Shown: positions 25,775 to 38,416, counted from the first letter of the stretch. The stretch: 64,000 nucleotides of DNA from Kuschelorhynchus macadamiae (GCA_030620095.1 JAUTXW010000069.1:1298501-1362500), one strand, 5' to 3'. Notes: generated from the sequence alone by a model not told the origin. Translations and numbers: made by a program.

Positions 25775-26846
25775 ATGGCTGAAATATTTGATAACAATTA
25801 TACGTTTTCTCATATTTGTGATTTGTTTGTAATCTTTGGTGAGTGTAACAAAATTTATGCTAGAGCATGTCGCGTATTTAATGAAAAATAAAGAGTTAAC
25901 TCCAATGACGAAGAAAAAATTCAAACGCATACAAAGGAATTATGTTTTGCATGGAACTTCGGTTTGTCCAAGACGCCGTGTGAAACTTGTCACCGGAGAT
26001 GAAGATATAGAAATTATGGTGCTGGCATATTTTTATGCTTTTCCACGAAGCTCAATACGTAGTGCGGAGATTCATTTAGGAGCAAGTTATTCTTCTATTC
26101 AAAGAATGCTTTCCAAACATCTTATGCATAATTTTAAAGCAAATACTCTTCATGAACTATTGCCTACCGATTTTCTGCAAAGAGTGGAATTGTGTGAAAT
26201 GCTTTTAGTGAGAACTCAAGAGGATCCAGACTTTTTAAAGAAAATAATTTGGACTGACGAATCCAAGTTCAGCAGAGATGGCATCTTTAATAGAAGAAAT
26301 AATCACTATTGGTCTACCGAGAATCCAAATTTTATTGTCGAACGGAATCATCAACAAAAATTTTCTTTTAATGTGTTTTGCCTTCTTATGGACAACCAGA
26401 GTGTTTATTACGTGTATGATGATAATTTGGATCAAATGAAGTATATTGAAATTTTGCAAACCGTGGTGTCGGATTTTTTGGATAGTTTACCCTTAAACTT
26501 AGCTGTCCGCGTTTGGTATCAGTTGGATGGAGCTCCAGCTCATTGTACGGATTTGGTCAGTAATGAGCTGAATATTATGTTTGAAGATCAATGGATTCGC
26601 AGGCGAGGTCCATGGAACTGGCCTCCTAGATCACCTGATCTAAATCCTTTAGATTTTTTCTTGTGGGGGCACATTAAAAATTTAGTATACGATGGAACAT
26701 TAATAAATAGTCGAGAAGAACTTTTAAATCGGGTTCATGCAGCTTTTGGTAGTCTACAGCCAGAACAAATTAGAAGATCTACAACATCACATGTAAAAGA
26801 AAACATTTTGAAATGCCTGAGACTAAATGGTGGCCATATTGAATAA
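25775..26846 (+). pseudogene. DD41D-type Tc1/mariner transposase, one frameshift
   Basis: The likely start is ATG at 25775. The first 38 codons carry the N-terminal helix-turn-helix of the DUF4817-like insect transposases (LFVIFGECNKIYARACRVFN) and end at a TAA at 25889. The remainder is open in the +1 frame to 26846, so a single-base loss near 25880-25890 breaks the gene. In the downstream frame, counted from 25836, the catalytic triad is D141 (IIWTDESKF), D231 (YQLDGAPAHC) and D273 (RSPDLNPLDFFLWG). There are 41 residues between the second and third D. All three are intact. The product would cut and paste DNA at TA sites. A copy with so few defects suggests fairly recent activity. Confidence 0.93.
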
Positions 26847-27067
26847 TTATTGTAACTGTTATTTTCACTTTTATTATTATATTATTTTTGTTGTATTGTT
26901 GGTTTTAAATAGTTAGGCTATTGTTTTATTCACCTGTTTAACAATATTTTTATTTATGTATACGTAATCTTTTTCTATTATTAGGTAGGTACATAATATT
27001 CATTTCTTTTTATTCCCACTAAAGTCTGAGGTAAAGTGTAGTTCCTTTGCATACATTCAATTTTTTT

Positions 27068-27180
27068 AACTAATTATGGTTAAATCTGGATGTTTTTCAT
27101 TAAATAAGTGACAGGCTCTAGCATAAATTTTGTTACACTCCTCAAAAGTTACAAATAAATCGTAAATGTCAGAAAATCAG
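27068..27180 (-). pseudogene. Inverted fragment of a transposase N-terminus in the right arm
   Basis: Read on the minus strand this gives FTFEECNKIYARACHLF-like codons (DLFVTFEECNKIYARACHLF at the core), then NEKHPDL and a stop. It is homologous to the helix-turn-helix of the transposase at 25775 but diverged. It means the right end of the element derives from the 5' end of another copy in inverted orientation. Confidence 0.85.
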
Positions 27181-27465
27181 TAGTATTATTGTTTAATTAT
27201 ACTGCCATGGAGCCTTATATTAATTGTTTTCATGGCACACTACTACTAGAATCATTAAAAATTACTTGTTTTATGATATTTCATAAAGAAATGCTTATAA
27301 ATCAAAAACTTGAAGAGTTAGGTATAGGCAAAGTATACATTATTAGAAAGCCACTTTTATCAGCTTCTCAAATAAGTATTGATATACAGGGTGTCCTATT
27401 TAAAAAAATCGAATTTCTCGCACTTTTGTAAGTTACCTACATGCATCTATTTCTGGAGCACCCTG

Positions 27466-27877
27466 TATGCTTCAACTAGAATATGACAAAAAAATCAAAT
27501 ACCTAAGGGCATTATCTAACCGCATCCCAAATTTCAGATTAAAATTGTTTTAGAGTTGGGAGAAATTCAGATTTATTTGAAGTGTTGTTTTCGTTAAAAA
27601 TATTCTAAATAAATTAATTCCTGAAAAACGGCTACACATAGGTATAGGGAAGTATTTAGAAAAGTTGCTCAGAAAAACGCGTAGTTTCAGAAAATGTAAA
27701 AAAATATAGGGCATTTCATTTAAAATACGATGTTGCCACCGGTTTTGAGTATAACCGGCAACACTGTAAGGCTGAAAATATTTTAAAACGGTAGATCAAG
27801 GTCATTTATGTAAGTAACCGAAATTTCAGAAGGATCCATCAATCCGTTCTCCAGAAACGTCTAACGGTCCATCCACG

Positions 27878-27882
<5 letters not shown>
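27466..27882 (-). repeat. Right arm of palindromic foldback element, outer tip lost
   Basis: Reverse complement of the left arm at 24851-25275. It ends at ...GTCCATCCACGTGAAT (27882) and lacks the final seven bases (CACCCTG) expected from the left tip. In their place an AT array starts directly. Confidence 0.9.

Positions 27883-27921
<39 letters not shown>
27883..27921. repeat. (AT)n microsatellite at the transposon edge
   Basis: About 40 bp of AT dinucleotides then a T run, directly at the eroded tip of the right arm. The left tip is also preceded by a short TA run, as expected where a TA target repeat has expanded. Confidence 0.95.
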
Positions 27922-27930
<9 letters not shown>

Positions 27931-28419
27931 TATTTTATTTTTCAACGATAATACAACTTCTATAATACTATGTTTAATTACAATAATTTTAATCTTAATC
28001 GTGGCGAAAGAGGAACATAAATTAAACACAACATCAAACAGAATACTGAGAATACTCCAAAACAATCATCAACAAAGGAATCAAATACATTATCATATAT
28101 AACTACATTTATGAACATTCAGGATACAAACCGAAACAGATTCCATGACTGCATCCACTAAATAATATGTTCTAGTGAAAAAAATTACATACTTAGGATA
28201 TAAAAATTACAAATACCCTTCCTTTATAATAATACTTAACAATGATAAAGAAAATAAACATCTAAGCAAAAAATGTGTACAGTAAATTTAAATTTAGTAG
28301 TTAATAAAGAAATACTATAACTGAATACAAATTAGAAAAAAGGCACCTAAAAGCATCATTATACGAAAGACTGTATAGCCAAAGCTTAAGTAACCACAAC
28401 TATACCAGAAAAATATAAT

Positions 28420-28725
28420 TTTGTTCGGGTAAGATTAGATTTTTTACGGTTCTAAATACCAATTCGTACACAATTGTCCCTAAAACTCTTGCAAAAACGC
28501 TCAATTTACTGGTCGAAAGATAATTTTGTATATCTATTCTTGTTCCACCTTTGAATATTGGAACAATTTAAGACGTTTTCCAGCTATTTGGAAAATAGTC
28601 AAAATTGAAAGATTTATTATAGATTTTAAACAATGGTTCAGATAAGCTATGAGAACATTTTTTTACAAATAGATGTGGAATTCCATCAGGACCCATTTCT
28701 TTAATTTTTTTCGAAAAGCTCTCTT
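28420..28725 (-). pseudogene. Non-LTR RT fragment (fingers)
   Basis: On the minus strand: KIKEMGPDGIPHLFVKKCS, then LFKIYNKSFNFDYFPNSWK, IVPIFKGGTRIDIQNY and a decayed continuation. This is the start of a reverse transcriptase of CR1/I/Jockey type (MGPDGIP, FP.SWK, PI.KGG..I.NY blocks). It has one stop after SWKTS and no neighbours from the same element. Confidence 0.8.
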
Positions 28726-28849
28726 ATTTTATTAAAATTTATAAGAGTTCTATATTTCCTATTAGACGTTTCTGTAAGGTTTTCTGCTACATACTACTAA
28801 AAACTACTTAATGGACTGATTTAAAATTGTGTGCCATAACTAATTGTGG

Positions 28850-29560
28850 TATACAGAACTGGTAAAACTGTGGTAGTAACAAGATGGCTGCGAAATAAAA
28901 TTTTTGTAATCTTAAAAAAATCACCCTTTCAGGTTTTACATATTTTCAGGTTTTAGCGTCCCTAGATGTAAAAAAATATGTTTCATCAATCCCGTCGGTC
29001 CGTCTGTCGGTTTGTGTGTCTGTCTTTTAGTTCGGGGCATAGCTTAAAAACTACTCATCAGATTGACTTACAATTAAAAAAAAAATTAAGGGTCATATGG
29101 GGATGTCCTGGTGATATTTTGGTAAAAAAACCAGTATGCCGGAACAAGATGGCGGCAGAGTGAAACGTTAAAAAAATTATTACTAAAAAAACTAGTCATC
29201 CAATTTCTTCAAATTTTGCACAAAAATCAAGTGTTACATAGGAACTAACTGGTAACATTTTCGTATGAATATAAGATAGCAAAACAAAAGAGCGGCCTAT
29301 TAAAATATTTAAAAAATCGGCCTAAAGAAAACTACAATTAGAATAATTTCAAATTTTGTGCAGGCATTAAGTGTGATATAGAGATAAAATGGTAGTTTTG
29401 GTACAAATTCAAGATGGCGGAACAAAATGGCGGTTAAATAAATTTTACTTCCCTCGTAAAAGGGTATTGTACGTGTGAAAAAAATTACCTTCCGAGATTT
29501 TTCTTTACGTTTCAGGGTCTTTAGATGCTTTAGTTTCGATGAAAACTATTATTATAAATG
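28850..29560 (+). repeat. Dispersed repeat of unknown class, copy 1
   Basis: Contains three local echoes of an AACAAGATGGCGGC-type motif (near 28880, 29143 and 29420) and a CCGTCTGTCGG-type block at 28995-29030. Segments match 52760-53010: GAGCGGCCTATTAAAATATT here against TAGCGGCCTAATAAAATATT there, with similar flanks (CCCTAGATG, GCACAAAAAT). No protein domain recognised. Confidence 0.65.
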
Positions 29561-30649
29561 AACGCCTAAAAAAATATTACGTCATTTATATCATAATAGT
29601 GATGTTAATTGTACAGCGGGGTCGGCCTAAGCGCGAGGTCGAACGCTTTTAGAATTCTCAGAAGTTTCGCCTTACCTCGGACCCTGTTTAAAACACTGGC
29701 ATGACAAATACAATTTGATACAAATTTATTTCAGCATTTTGCTGATGTCTGGTATCAAGGCACTTCTTAGCATAATTGAGCGTATTTTTTATCAGTTACA
29801 CTACTCGATACGTAAAGGTAGAATATACACTTATGAAAATAATCAAGTTCTTGATTAAAACTGTTTCTGGTTATCGCCTTTTAACTCGAGCTGAAATTTG
29901 GCCAAGAAAGAGAAACTTTTGGTAATCAATTTTTTGAATCAATATGTAATATAAATTTTAAAAACAAAAAATACTTAGTCTTGCGAGCGTATTAAAATAG
30001 AATATATAATCTTAAAGGTATTCGACTCGTGATGAAATAGCCCAAACAAATACTGAACAGATAATATTAATAACGTACACAATTTGGGTAATTTCATGAA
30101 ACATTCTCAAATGTGGTTTTACATTTGGAAAATTCAAACCAACCAGAAAATACACAGATTTGATCAATGTTAGGTTTACTAGGATTACCAATTTTATACT
30201 AAGGTTTACGCAATAAAAATTTAATTATAATTTGCTATCAATGACCTGCACAATCTGAAAATTCGTTAAAACCCTACAAAGATTAAAAACTTGGATTGGA
30301 CGGTGACAGATAATCGACTAAATGGGTTATGTTTGATCACAGATCTCCAATAATAAAAATTTCATTGAATCAGTCATTAATGAATTTGGGATAGACCCAG
30401 GAAACTTAAAATTTGTATTTTGTCCAGAATTAAACAAGGAATAAGTTCATTTTTACTGATTTTTCAACCTCTTTAAGTTTAGAGTTAGGTCGTTATACAA
30501 TGGTCTTATAGACCAAATTGGTATGTGCCTTATAGCTGTTTTTATAAATAAGAGTTGTTCATTGTTCTTTTAAAAATATTAATTAGGTATTCGAAAATTA
30601 AAAATAGTTGCACCAAGCATATTTACGAGTTATTAAGTTATTATTCCAA
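29561..30649. other. No gene seen
   Basis: AT-rich except for a GC-richer patch at 29617-29690. A 97-codon plus-strand open frame at 30555-30848 overlaps a minus-strand retroelement remnant and is not considered real. Confidence 0.4.
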
Positions 30650-31280
30650 GATAGCCAATTGTGATGGAAGTTTGACCTTTACTCTAATTGCGTCTACGGG
30701 CGCCCGTGGCGGTACATCTTTGAAATCAAGCGGTCATTTCTACAGCACGGCTTCCTTTTTAATAATACGTCTCTGCGTCTTTTTGCAATGTTTTTCTGTT
30801 TGCTACCGCAGTATGTTTCTTGGTATTTTGTCATTAGGTCTGGAGTGAATACCTTAAGTTAGTGGTTTGTAATGCGTTGGTTCCCAAATTAGGTTAGTGT
30901 TTCCATTTGTCAAGTCTAAGAAGTTGAAGAGATTTTCTCTGGTTGCTGTGGTACACCCAAGCAAGAATTGCAAACGTGAGCTCACATTTGTTCTCTTGTT
31001 CCAATCTGCTTTTCCTATTGAGCAATGATACAGTACTCGTTTTTGACCGTTTGCTTTCCGAATAAAGTATTTTTGTTGTATGTCTAGTTTAATCTTTTGT
31101 CAAAAAATCAGCATAAATATATTTGACCTTATTTAACCGTAGTACGTTAATCCCCGAGGTTTTTACACAATTACCAGGGAAAGCCACTCGAGACATTCCT
31201 ATAGTTTTAGATGGATTAATAAGGATGTTCGAGAGTGACATCCACTTTTTAAGAGCTGTGACTTTGCCGTCTATTGTGTA
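30650..31280 (-). pseudogene. Decayed non-LTR retroelement, RT thumb region
   Basis: Minus strand from 31270: VTALKKWMSLSNILINPSKT, the RT thumb pattern (W...N.L.INPSKT), followed by a degenerate VKYI... block near 31130 and KCELTFAILAWVYHSNQRK near 30960, where non-LTR elements have an LTYA..VW stretch. Stops and frame changes are frequent. The call rests on motif order and is less secure than the other RT fragments. Confidence 0.45.
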
Positions 31281-31689
31281 TTAATTGAAAAATTACTACT
31301 TACTCATGTCTTTTCTAAATACAAATTACTATTTTTCACACTTCTTATGTTCATTTTTTTAAAATTAAAATTGATTTGTTATTATTAAAATTGTGAGCGT
31401 TCTGGGAGGGGATAATTGCTCTTCCCGATATACGGCAGGGGTATGTAGTTCGGAACTACCAGGGACTATGGACACACTCCCGAAAAATAAAAAAAAACCC
31501 TGCGACAAAAAGAAATATGGTCGTCCTACTGAACGTCATTGTAAAACTTAATTTACAATATAACATTAAATAAATATCCTCATACTCATAATATTAATCA
31601 CAAGTGCGGAACTACGGCGTATTGTATTTGTACCTACCAATTAAAAAACAGTAAGCAGATACACAATAATAAAAGATTGGGATTAACTT

Positions 31690-31810
31690 TATGAAAAATG
31701 CACTTCTCATCGGTGATTGGCTAAAATCTGCATATCCATGGAAATAGACTGCTTATGACAAACTTCTTTCTTAAGTCGAGGCTTAAGATCGGTGTGGCGA
31801 ATTATATAAC
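31690..31810. repeat. Dispersed repeat, copy 1 of a pair with 50020
   Basis: GATTGGCTAAAATCTGCATA and TCCATGGAAAT, then TATGACAAAC and AGATCGGTGTGGCG, match in the same order at 50040-50135 (GATTGGCTAAAACTCTGTAT, ACATGGAACC, TTGACAAAC, AGATCCGTGTGACG). The sequence does not code. Class unknown. Confidence 0.55.
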
Positions 31811-33175
<1,365 letters not shown>

Positions 33176-33394
33176 TAGTTTTTGAATCAGAAAAATAAAC
33201 TGTGAAACGGCAATGGATGTCATATAAAGTTAAGTAAATAAAAATTTTATTAACTAAAAACAATCTTGCTTTGAGCAAACATATTTGAACATAAAGGAAA
33301 ACGGTTAAGTATGTTACAGTATGATATCACATCGTCAATTTAATACATATTTATTTAAGAAACAATACTTGCTATGTATAAAAACTTAAAGTAA

Positions 33395-33620
33395 ATATAG
33401 ACAGGGTGCTTCAAACTTAAAGGCCTATTAGAAAATCTGGGCAAATTAAAATAGCTAGCACGTTTTAGTTTTAAATAACTTATTTATATTCTAGAAATAT
33501 TTTTCGATATACAGGGTGTTTCCAAAAAAGTTTCTAGATTCTAGACGCATTTCATTCAGCATGTCCTATATCATATTTTATTTTCAAGATACGGACGTTT
33601 AAAAAATAACAATAATTTGA
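33395..33620. repeat. CAGGGTG-ended repeat sequence
   Basis: Two CAGGGTG motifs in the same orientation (ACAGGGTGCTTCAAACTTAA at 33402 and TACAGGGTGTTTCCAAAAAA at 33512) are about 110 bp apart. They resemble the ends of the DD41D element and its foldback host. They look like fragments of related non-autonomous copies. No coding. Confidence 0.5.
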
Positions 33621-33989
33621 AAATTTGAGAGACTGTAGAACCTAAACGGTTCAAATTAGAGCAAAACGATTTGCATATTTTTGTTCTGATTTTCTCTTTA
33701 TTATGGTGAGTATCTGATTTTTTTGTTTTTCGAAAATTTAGAGAAAAACAAAAGCCACTTAGTTTGAGGCACTATGTATAATGAATGACTGCAGTTCTTT
33801 TCAGAGGACGTATTTATTAAAATAATGTAAATCTATACACAACATAAATGCCAAGTCTGTAAAATACTTACTTTGTTCAATTAATTATAATTTAAAAATA
33901 TATTGGATGACACGTCATAATTTTAACACTTAAAGAATTAGTTTCATCTATCATGGCTTCACTTTCATTTATAATATATGATTTTTTTT

Positions 33990-34190
33990 TGTTGGAAAAT
34001 TAAAAGTTTATAGTCCATAGCCAGAGTTTTAGTAACATCATATGCCGAAATAATAACATTTCTTTTGACTAAAAATGTGGATTAAGAATTAGCTAGATCA
34101 TGTCAAAACGTGGAATTTTGATATTAAGTTTGTAATCCACAGCCAGGAGTTTTAACAACATCATGTGCAGAAGTAATAAACTGCAAAGAG
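33990..34190. repeat. Diverged direct duplication
   Basis: TATAGTCCATAGCCAGAGTT with following TTTAGTAACATCATATGC near 34010 recurs as TGTAATCCACAGCCAGGAGT and TTTAACAACATCATGTGC near 34130. The period is about 118 bp and identity roughly three quarters by eye. Probably an old tandem duplication. Confidence 0.65.
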
Positions 34191-34734
34191 ATTTAACAAT
34201 GATTATGTGTTAATAACATTTAAAAAAAAATCAAGTAATGATGATCTTTGTGGAATAAACAATGAATGCCATCCATAAATAGTGGTACGAAAAGTAGCGG
34301 ATATTCGTTTAGAAGGTTATTTTTCTTTAGATAGCACAGACAATTATATTCAATACAAAAGGGCTGGACAGCCAAAGATTATTATTATTATTCAGTCATA
34401 TCTCTCCTCTGATTAAATCGCTGAAGAATACCCGCACATAAATGTAGTTTTAATTTTAATATTAAGAACTCACCTTCTAATTGGTTATTTTTAGTAATGT
34501 GACTTATACAAACCAGAATTGTTCAGTAGACTATCTAAACAACCATCATTTTTAATATATTTCTTATAATTCTCCATAAGTAATTTTGCTTTTTCCACGA
34601 ATATTTTTACAGTTTATTATTTAAACATTAAATAAAAATTAAGAACCAAGAATAAAAGTAATTTTTTTAAATATAATAAACAGATATCCATGATTTCCAA
34701 AAAAAAACACCCAAACCACCAGTACAACTTTATG

Positions 34735-35045
34735 TGGGACAAGAACTGCTTGAGAGTCGACACATACATATCTTGTCAGTGCCTACGAAAATACCAAATA
34801 GGATTCTTCATACGAAATAAAGCCCATCATAAAAAAGCTAGGGCATCCTTCACTAAAATGGCAGCTCTATTTAAATGCCGTGACTACATGTGTTCTGAGG
34901 CTGAGTCCTGGACCCTAACAGAAGCTGCCAGCAAAAGAGTGGAAGTCTTCGAGATACGGTTGTATAGACACATTCTGAGAATATCATAAACAGACCATCT
35001 AGCTAATAAAATGGTCATTGAAAGAATGAATAGACAGAACCCCTT
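34735..35045 (+). pseudogene. RTE-type retrotransposon 3' fragment
   Basis: The core ESWTLTEAASKRVEVFEIRL with YRHILRIS is the conserved C-terminus of RTE-like endonuclease-reverse transcriptases. It is followed in frame, after a stop, by TDHLANKMVIERMNRQ. The preceding MAALFKCRDYM is a degraded RT C-terminal stretch. Everything upstream is lost. Confidence 0.85.
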
Positions 35046-35381
35046 AACATCATTAAAAAAAATAACTTTTTTGTAATATTCATTTCACATGAACTAAATA
35101 AGTCTAAACTAAAAAGCAACAAAGTTTAAAAAAAAGTCTTGATGCTTTTGATATTTTAGATTTCTTTATACATAAATAAGTTTTGTATTGCTTGTATTAA
35201 CTTTAATGATATATTAAAATATGATACACCTCGCTATGTCACATAGTTTACACGTTTTCTACATAGATTACGTATTTTATGTAGTCGATCCGTTGTTTAC
35301 ACCAAAACGTAATCAATGATTGTTGACTTTTAGATGCCCATCCTTGAATAAACCAATCGGAATGCTTATTCCTAATACAAA

Positions 35382-35800
35382 TTAAGAGGATATCGGACTA
35401 ACCTTAAAACGCGTTGATTTTTCAATGTATTATTGGCCGATCAAAAAAAAAGTCGCCAGTAAAAGTATATTGGTTTTTTGTTAAGAGTATCGGAACGTCA
35501 GTATTTTTTTATATTTTATTATTTTCTGTTTCAAAAAGTTTATCTTTTTTTTTTAATATAAATTTAAGATTAATTTAGTTATAGCTTTTTTTCAAAAAAC
35601 AAAGATTTTTTTTACTAAACGAAAAAGGGGTTTTTCAAGTTAAATCGCCATATTTGCTATTTGGTTGAAAATCCGGTTCGCTCGCTTAACTAATGATGTA
35701 TCTGTTGGTGACTAACATCGACCTTTGACACTGCTGATATCATGTGATTTAAGTGCAACAGCAAAATCGATAATTTAAATTCACTCCGATATCCTCTTAA
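35382..35800. mobile_element. TTAA-flanked MITE with perfect 12-bp inverted ends
   Basis: TTAA at 35382-35385 and 35797-35800 enclose a 411-bp sequence that begins GAGGATATCGGA and ends TCCGATATCCTC, a perfect inverted match. Counting the TTAA and flanking A/T, 17 bp match in inverse. No coding. A TTAA target duplication is the hallmark of piggyBac-type transposition, but the GAGG start is not the usual CCC of that family, so class is tentative. Confidence 0.75.
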
Positions 35801-38416
35801 TGATAGTACTAAAACTTATTAAACGAACCAAGTTTATCTAGGTTCTGAAACATGAGGAAAACGAAAAAAGAGAAATTAAAAAGATACTAGGCAATTATTG
35901 TATAACGGGTCATTTTAAACTGTGTGCTTTGTCCACATTTTAAACTACCAACTCTGTCTTATTTTTCAATATATCAAAATGATAATAAAAAACAAATTGT
36001 GTGATGTTTGGCGAAGTACCAAATTTAATATGATGTAAATTGTATTAGGACTAAAATGTATTAATTCTGCATATTCAGTACTGGCAGTTACGATCTTTCC
36101 AAGCTGATTACTGGTAATTCTACGTGTTTCTTTTAATTCTACGTGTTTTTTGGGTTAATGTTTTTTATGATAAAGAACTTTCCATATTGCAGTCTCTTTG
36201 ATGAAAAATCGAAGGTTTTCATCGTTAACCTTATAACAATTTAACTTCATTATTTATGAAAAAGCATAAGATAGTTTTTCCAAAGTTATATGTTTTACAG
36301 ACAGTACCTATCTGAAATAATTGAAAATGTATTCTATATAGACACTGCTATGAAAAAGTATGCTGCAGGCATATTAATATTATATCCTCTATTTAGAACG
36401 AGCAAATAAAAACGATTTCCGTAAAACAATGAAACAATTAAGCGGTAACCTGAAAAAATAATAAAGCTTTGAAGGCTTATTGTTCTGTACGATATAATAT
36501 ATAGCTATAATTATTTAGATGTATTATTTAAATTAATGTTATCGGAATTACCTTATATACAAATACTTATGATTTATCACAGTAGTAAATTAGTAAAATT
36601 GTTTAGTTAAACTAAACATAAATCCTTACAACTACAATAGCACTATATGTCGCAATGAATTCCTCGTTAAAGCACTTTTTCTATCTTACATCTTAATACC
36701 TATCAAGTTCTGGTAGAAGACAAGTTATCAAAAATTGCAAAATGTACTTTAATTTAAATTACAACTACTACCGGACCCTCCATTGGATGAGGTTACATTA
36801 CGTTACACCGGATACTAATTTTTTATAAATAGTATGCGGTCTACCAGCTTAAAATCCGTTTTAGTACGTTTTTAAAAACTTTAAGTAATGTAGTTAAAAA
36901 AATTTATTGTTACATGAAATTTTTAGTACAAAATAACATTGAAGTTTATTTATTACTTTGTATTTATTATCGACCTACCATTATAACTAAGGTAAAAAGT
37001 GTTTAATAAGTGTACCACCTGCATGGCAATCTAAACAGGTAGGTTGAACTCCTCGCTATCTGTAACAGGGTTAAAATAATTTTCCTAATGATTAACTATA
37101 AATGTCTATATCCAAATTGATTTAAGTCTTTATGAGATGGTGCCCATCATCACCGTTTTTGTTTTTTAGTTTTGAGACGTGACCAGTTTCAAATTCAAGG
37201 TATCCATGACTTAGCATTGCCACTTTGTAGAGAAAAAAAAGTGTCGAAAAGAGGACCTGTACAACATTACTTTGTTATGGTTCGATCCCCGCTCGAACCA
37301 TAACTGTTGCTATTGATTAAATATTACTTTGCTTATTGAAAAAACGTCCTTATGATTGCAAAATAGAAAAATACACTTGATATACACCTTTTACCTTAAT
37401 TATAACTGCCGGTCAATAAAAAATAAAAAATTGCATAATGCAGATATACCTACGCCAATAAGTCGGTAGATTTCGAACCCCATACTATAGCGGCACCCTG
37501 TATTAACAATTAATAATTGCACGGTAATATGCGCATGAAAAATCTGCATAAAAGGTTTAAAATAAAAAAAGACCATGTGTTGCGGCGATTTTAATTATGG
37601 ATTTAAATAGACTAAACTGTACCATATATTTATGTACATATAAAACATACTCCTTAAATTATTTATTAAGTCCGCGAAAAGCCTAGTTTAAGAACAGCAC
37701 AAAAAAAATTCTCAGATGCCGAAACCAAGCAAGGATACGCGAAATTTTAAAATAATGTGAATTAATGCAAATACGGGTAAATCATTAATACTTACGTATT
37801 TATACAACAGAATTTCTATACTGGATTTAAAAATACAGTGTTCCATATTATATTATTAGGAATTAACCAAAATGAGTTACGTAGTTTAACTGAATTTTTT
37901 GTAATTTTTTTAATTTAAGGATATTAGCCACCGAGCAAACGATACACTTTTTCAAAAAACAATTATCAACTCGTCATAGCAGTCACAAGAATTATGAAGA
38001 TCAGAACACTTAAAGCACTTAAAAACGGCAATGGCAAAATAAAGCAAGTAAAAATTGGACGAAAACAGAGGTACGTTTATAAGCTTATTGTCTTAGCAAT
38101 AATTTGACTATAACTAGTAATGGGCTAATAATCTCTAGAAACAAGATTCGTTAAGGGAGTATAAAATATATACAAATATTTAACTTTAACAAATAGTAGA
38201 TACCTTAAATATATGTACTGTGCAAAAATAGCTGTTAACGCGTTGCCTGCTATATGTGTTATGTTTCCATCAGTCACATGATGAGATATTTTTGACACAT
38301 TTTTAACACATATCAGTAATTCCCTGACTTCAATAACAGTGTTGGAAGCGCAACGTGTTATGAATTTTAACCTTTAATTACTTTTTTAATTTCAATGAAT
38401 AAAAGATAGATCGTCA
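35801..38416. other. No gene seen; contains one perfect hairpin
   Basis: AT-rich, stop-dense on both strands. The only marked structure is the 12-bp-stem hairpin at 37274-37304. The 5' end of the BEL/Pao element, including any LTR, may lie in the last few hundred bases but I could not define it. Confidence 0.4.
37274..37304. other. Perfect hairpin, 12-bp stem with B-box-like loop edge
   Basis: GTTATGGTTCGA (37274-37285), a 7-base loop TCCCCGC, then TCGAACCATAAC (37293-37304). The span GGTTCGATCCCC fits a Pol III B box as in tRNA T-arms, but no tRNA body or A box is seen upstream. Confidence 0.8.

Larger units (their letters stand above)
25276..27465 (+). mobile_element. Tc1/mariner-like element with DD41D spacing, TA-flanked
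   Basis: Starts CAGGGTGCTCCAGAAATAGA at 25276 and ends with the reverse complement at 27465, with TA on both outer sides (25274-25275 and 27466-27467). The inverted ends are long, about 220 bp (25276-25495 versus 27255-27465), with several mismatches. One transposase gene with a frameshift lies inside on the plus strand. The right part also contains an inverted fragment of a transposase start. The element sits exactly between the two arms of an older palindrome. Confidence 0.88.

Noticed and set aside
24851..27882. Idea that the whole structure is a new multi-gene system
   Set aside because: All coding content is explained by one transposase and a fragment of the same family.
27826..28065. 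79-codon minus-strand frame
   Set aside because: Made from the AT array plus the transposon arm; chance.
30555..30848. 97-codon plus-strand open frame
   Set aside because: No recognisable motif, hydrophobic chance composition, and it overlaps a minus-strand RT-thumb remnant.
37262..37310. tRNA gene suggested by GGTTCGATCCCCGC
   Set aside because: No A box, anticodon arm or acceptor stem is present upstream; only the hairpin is real.
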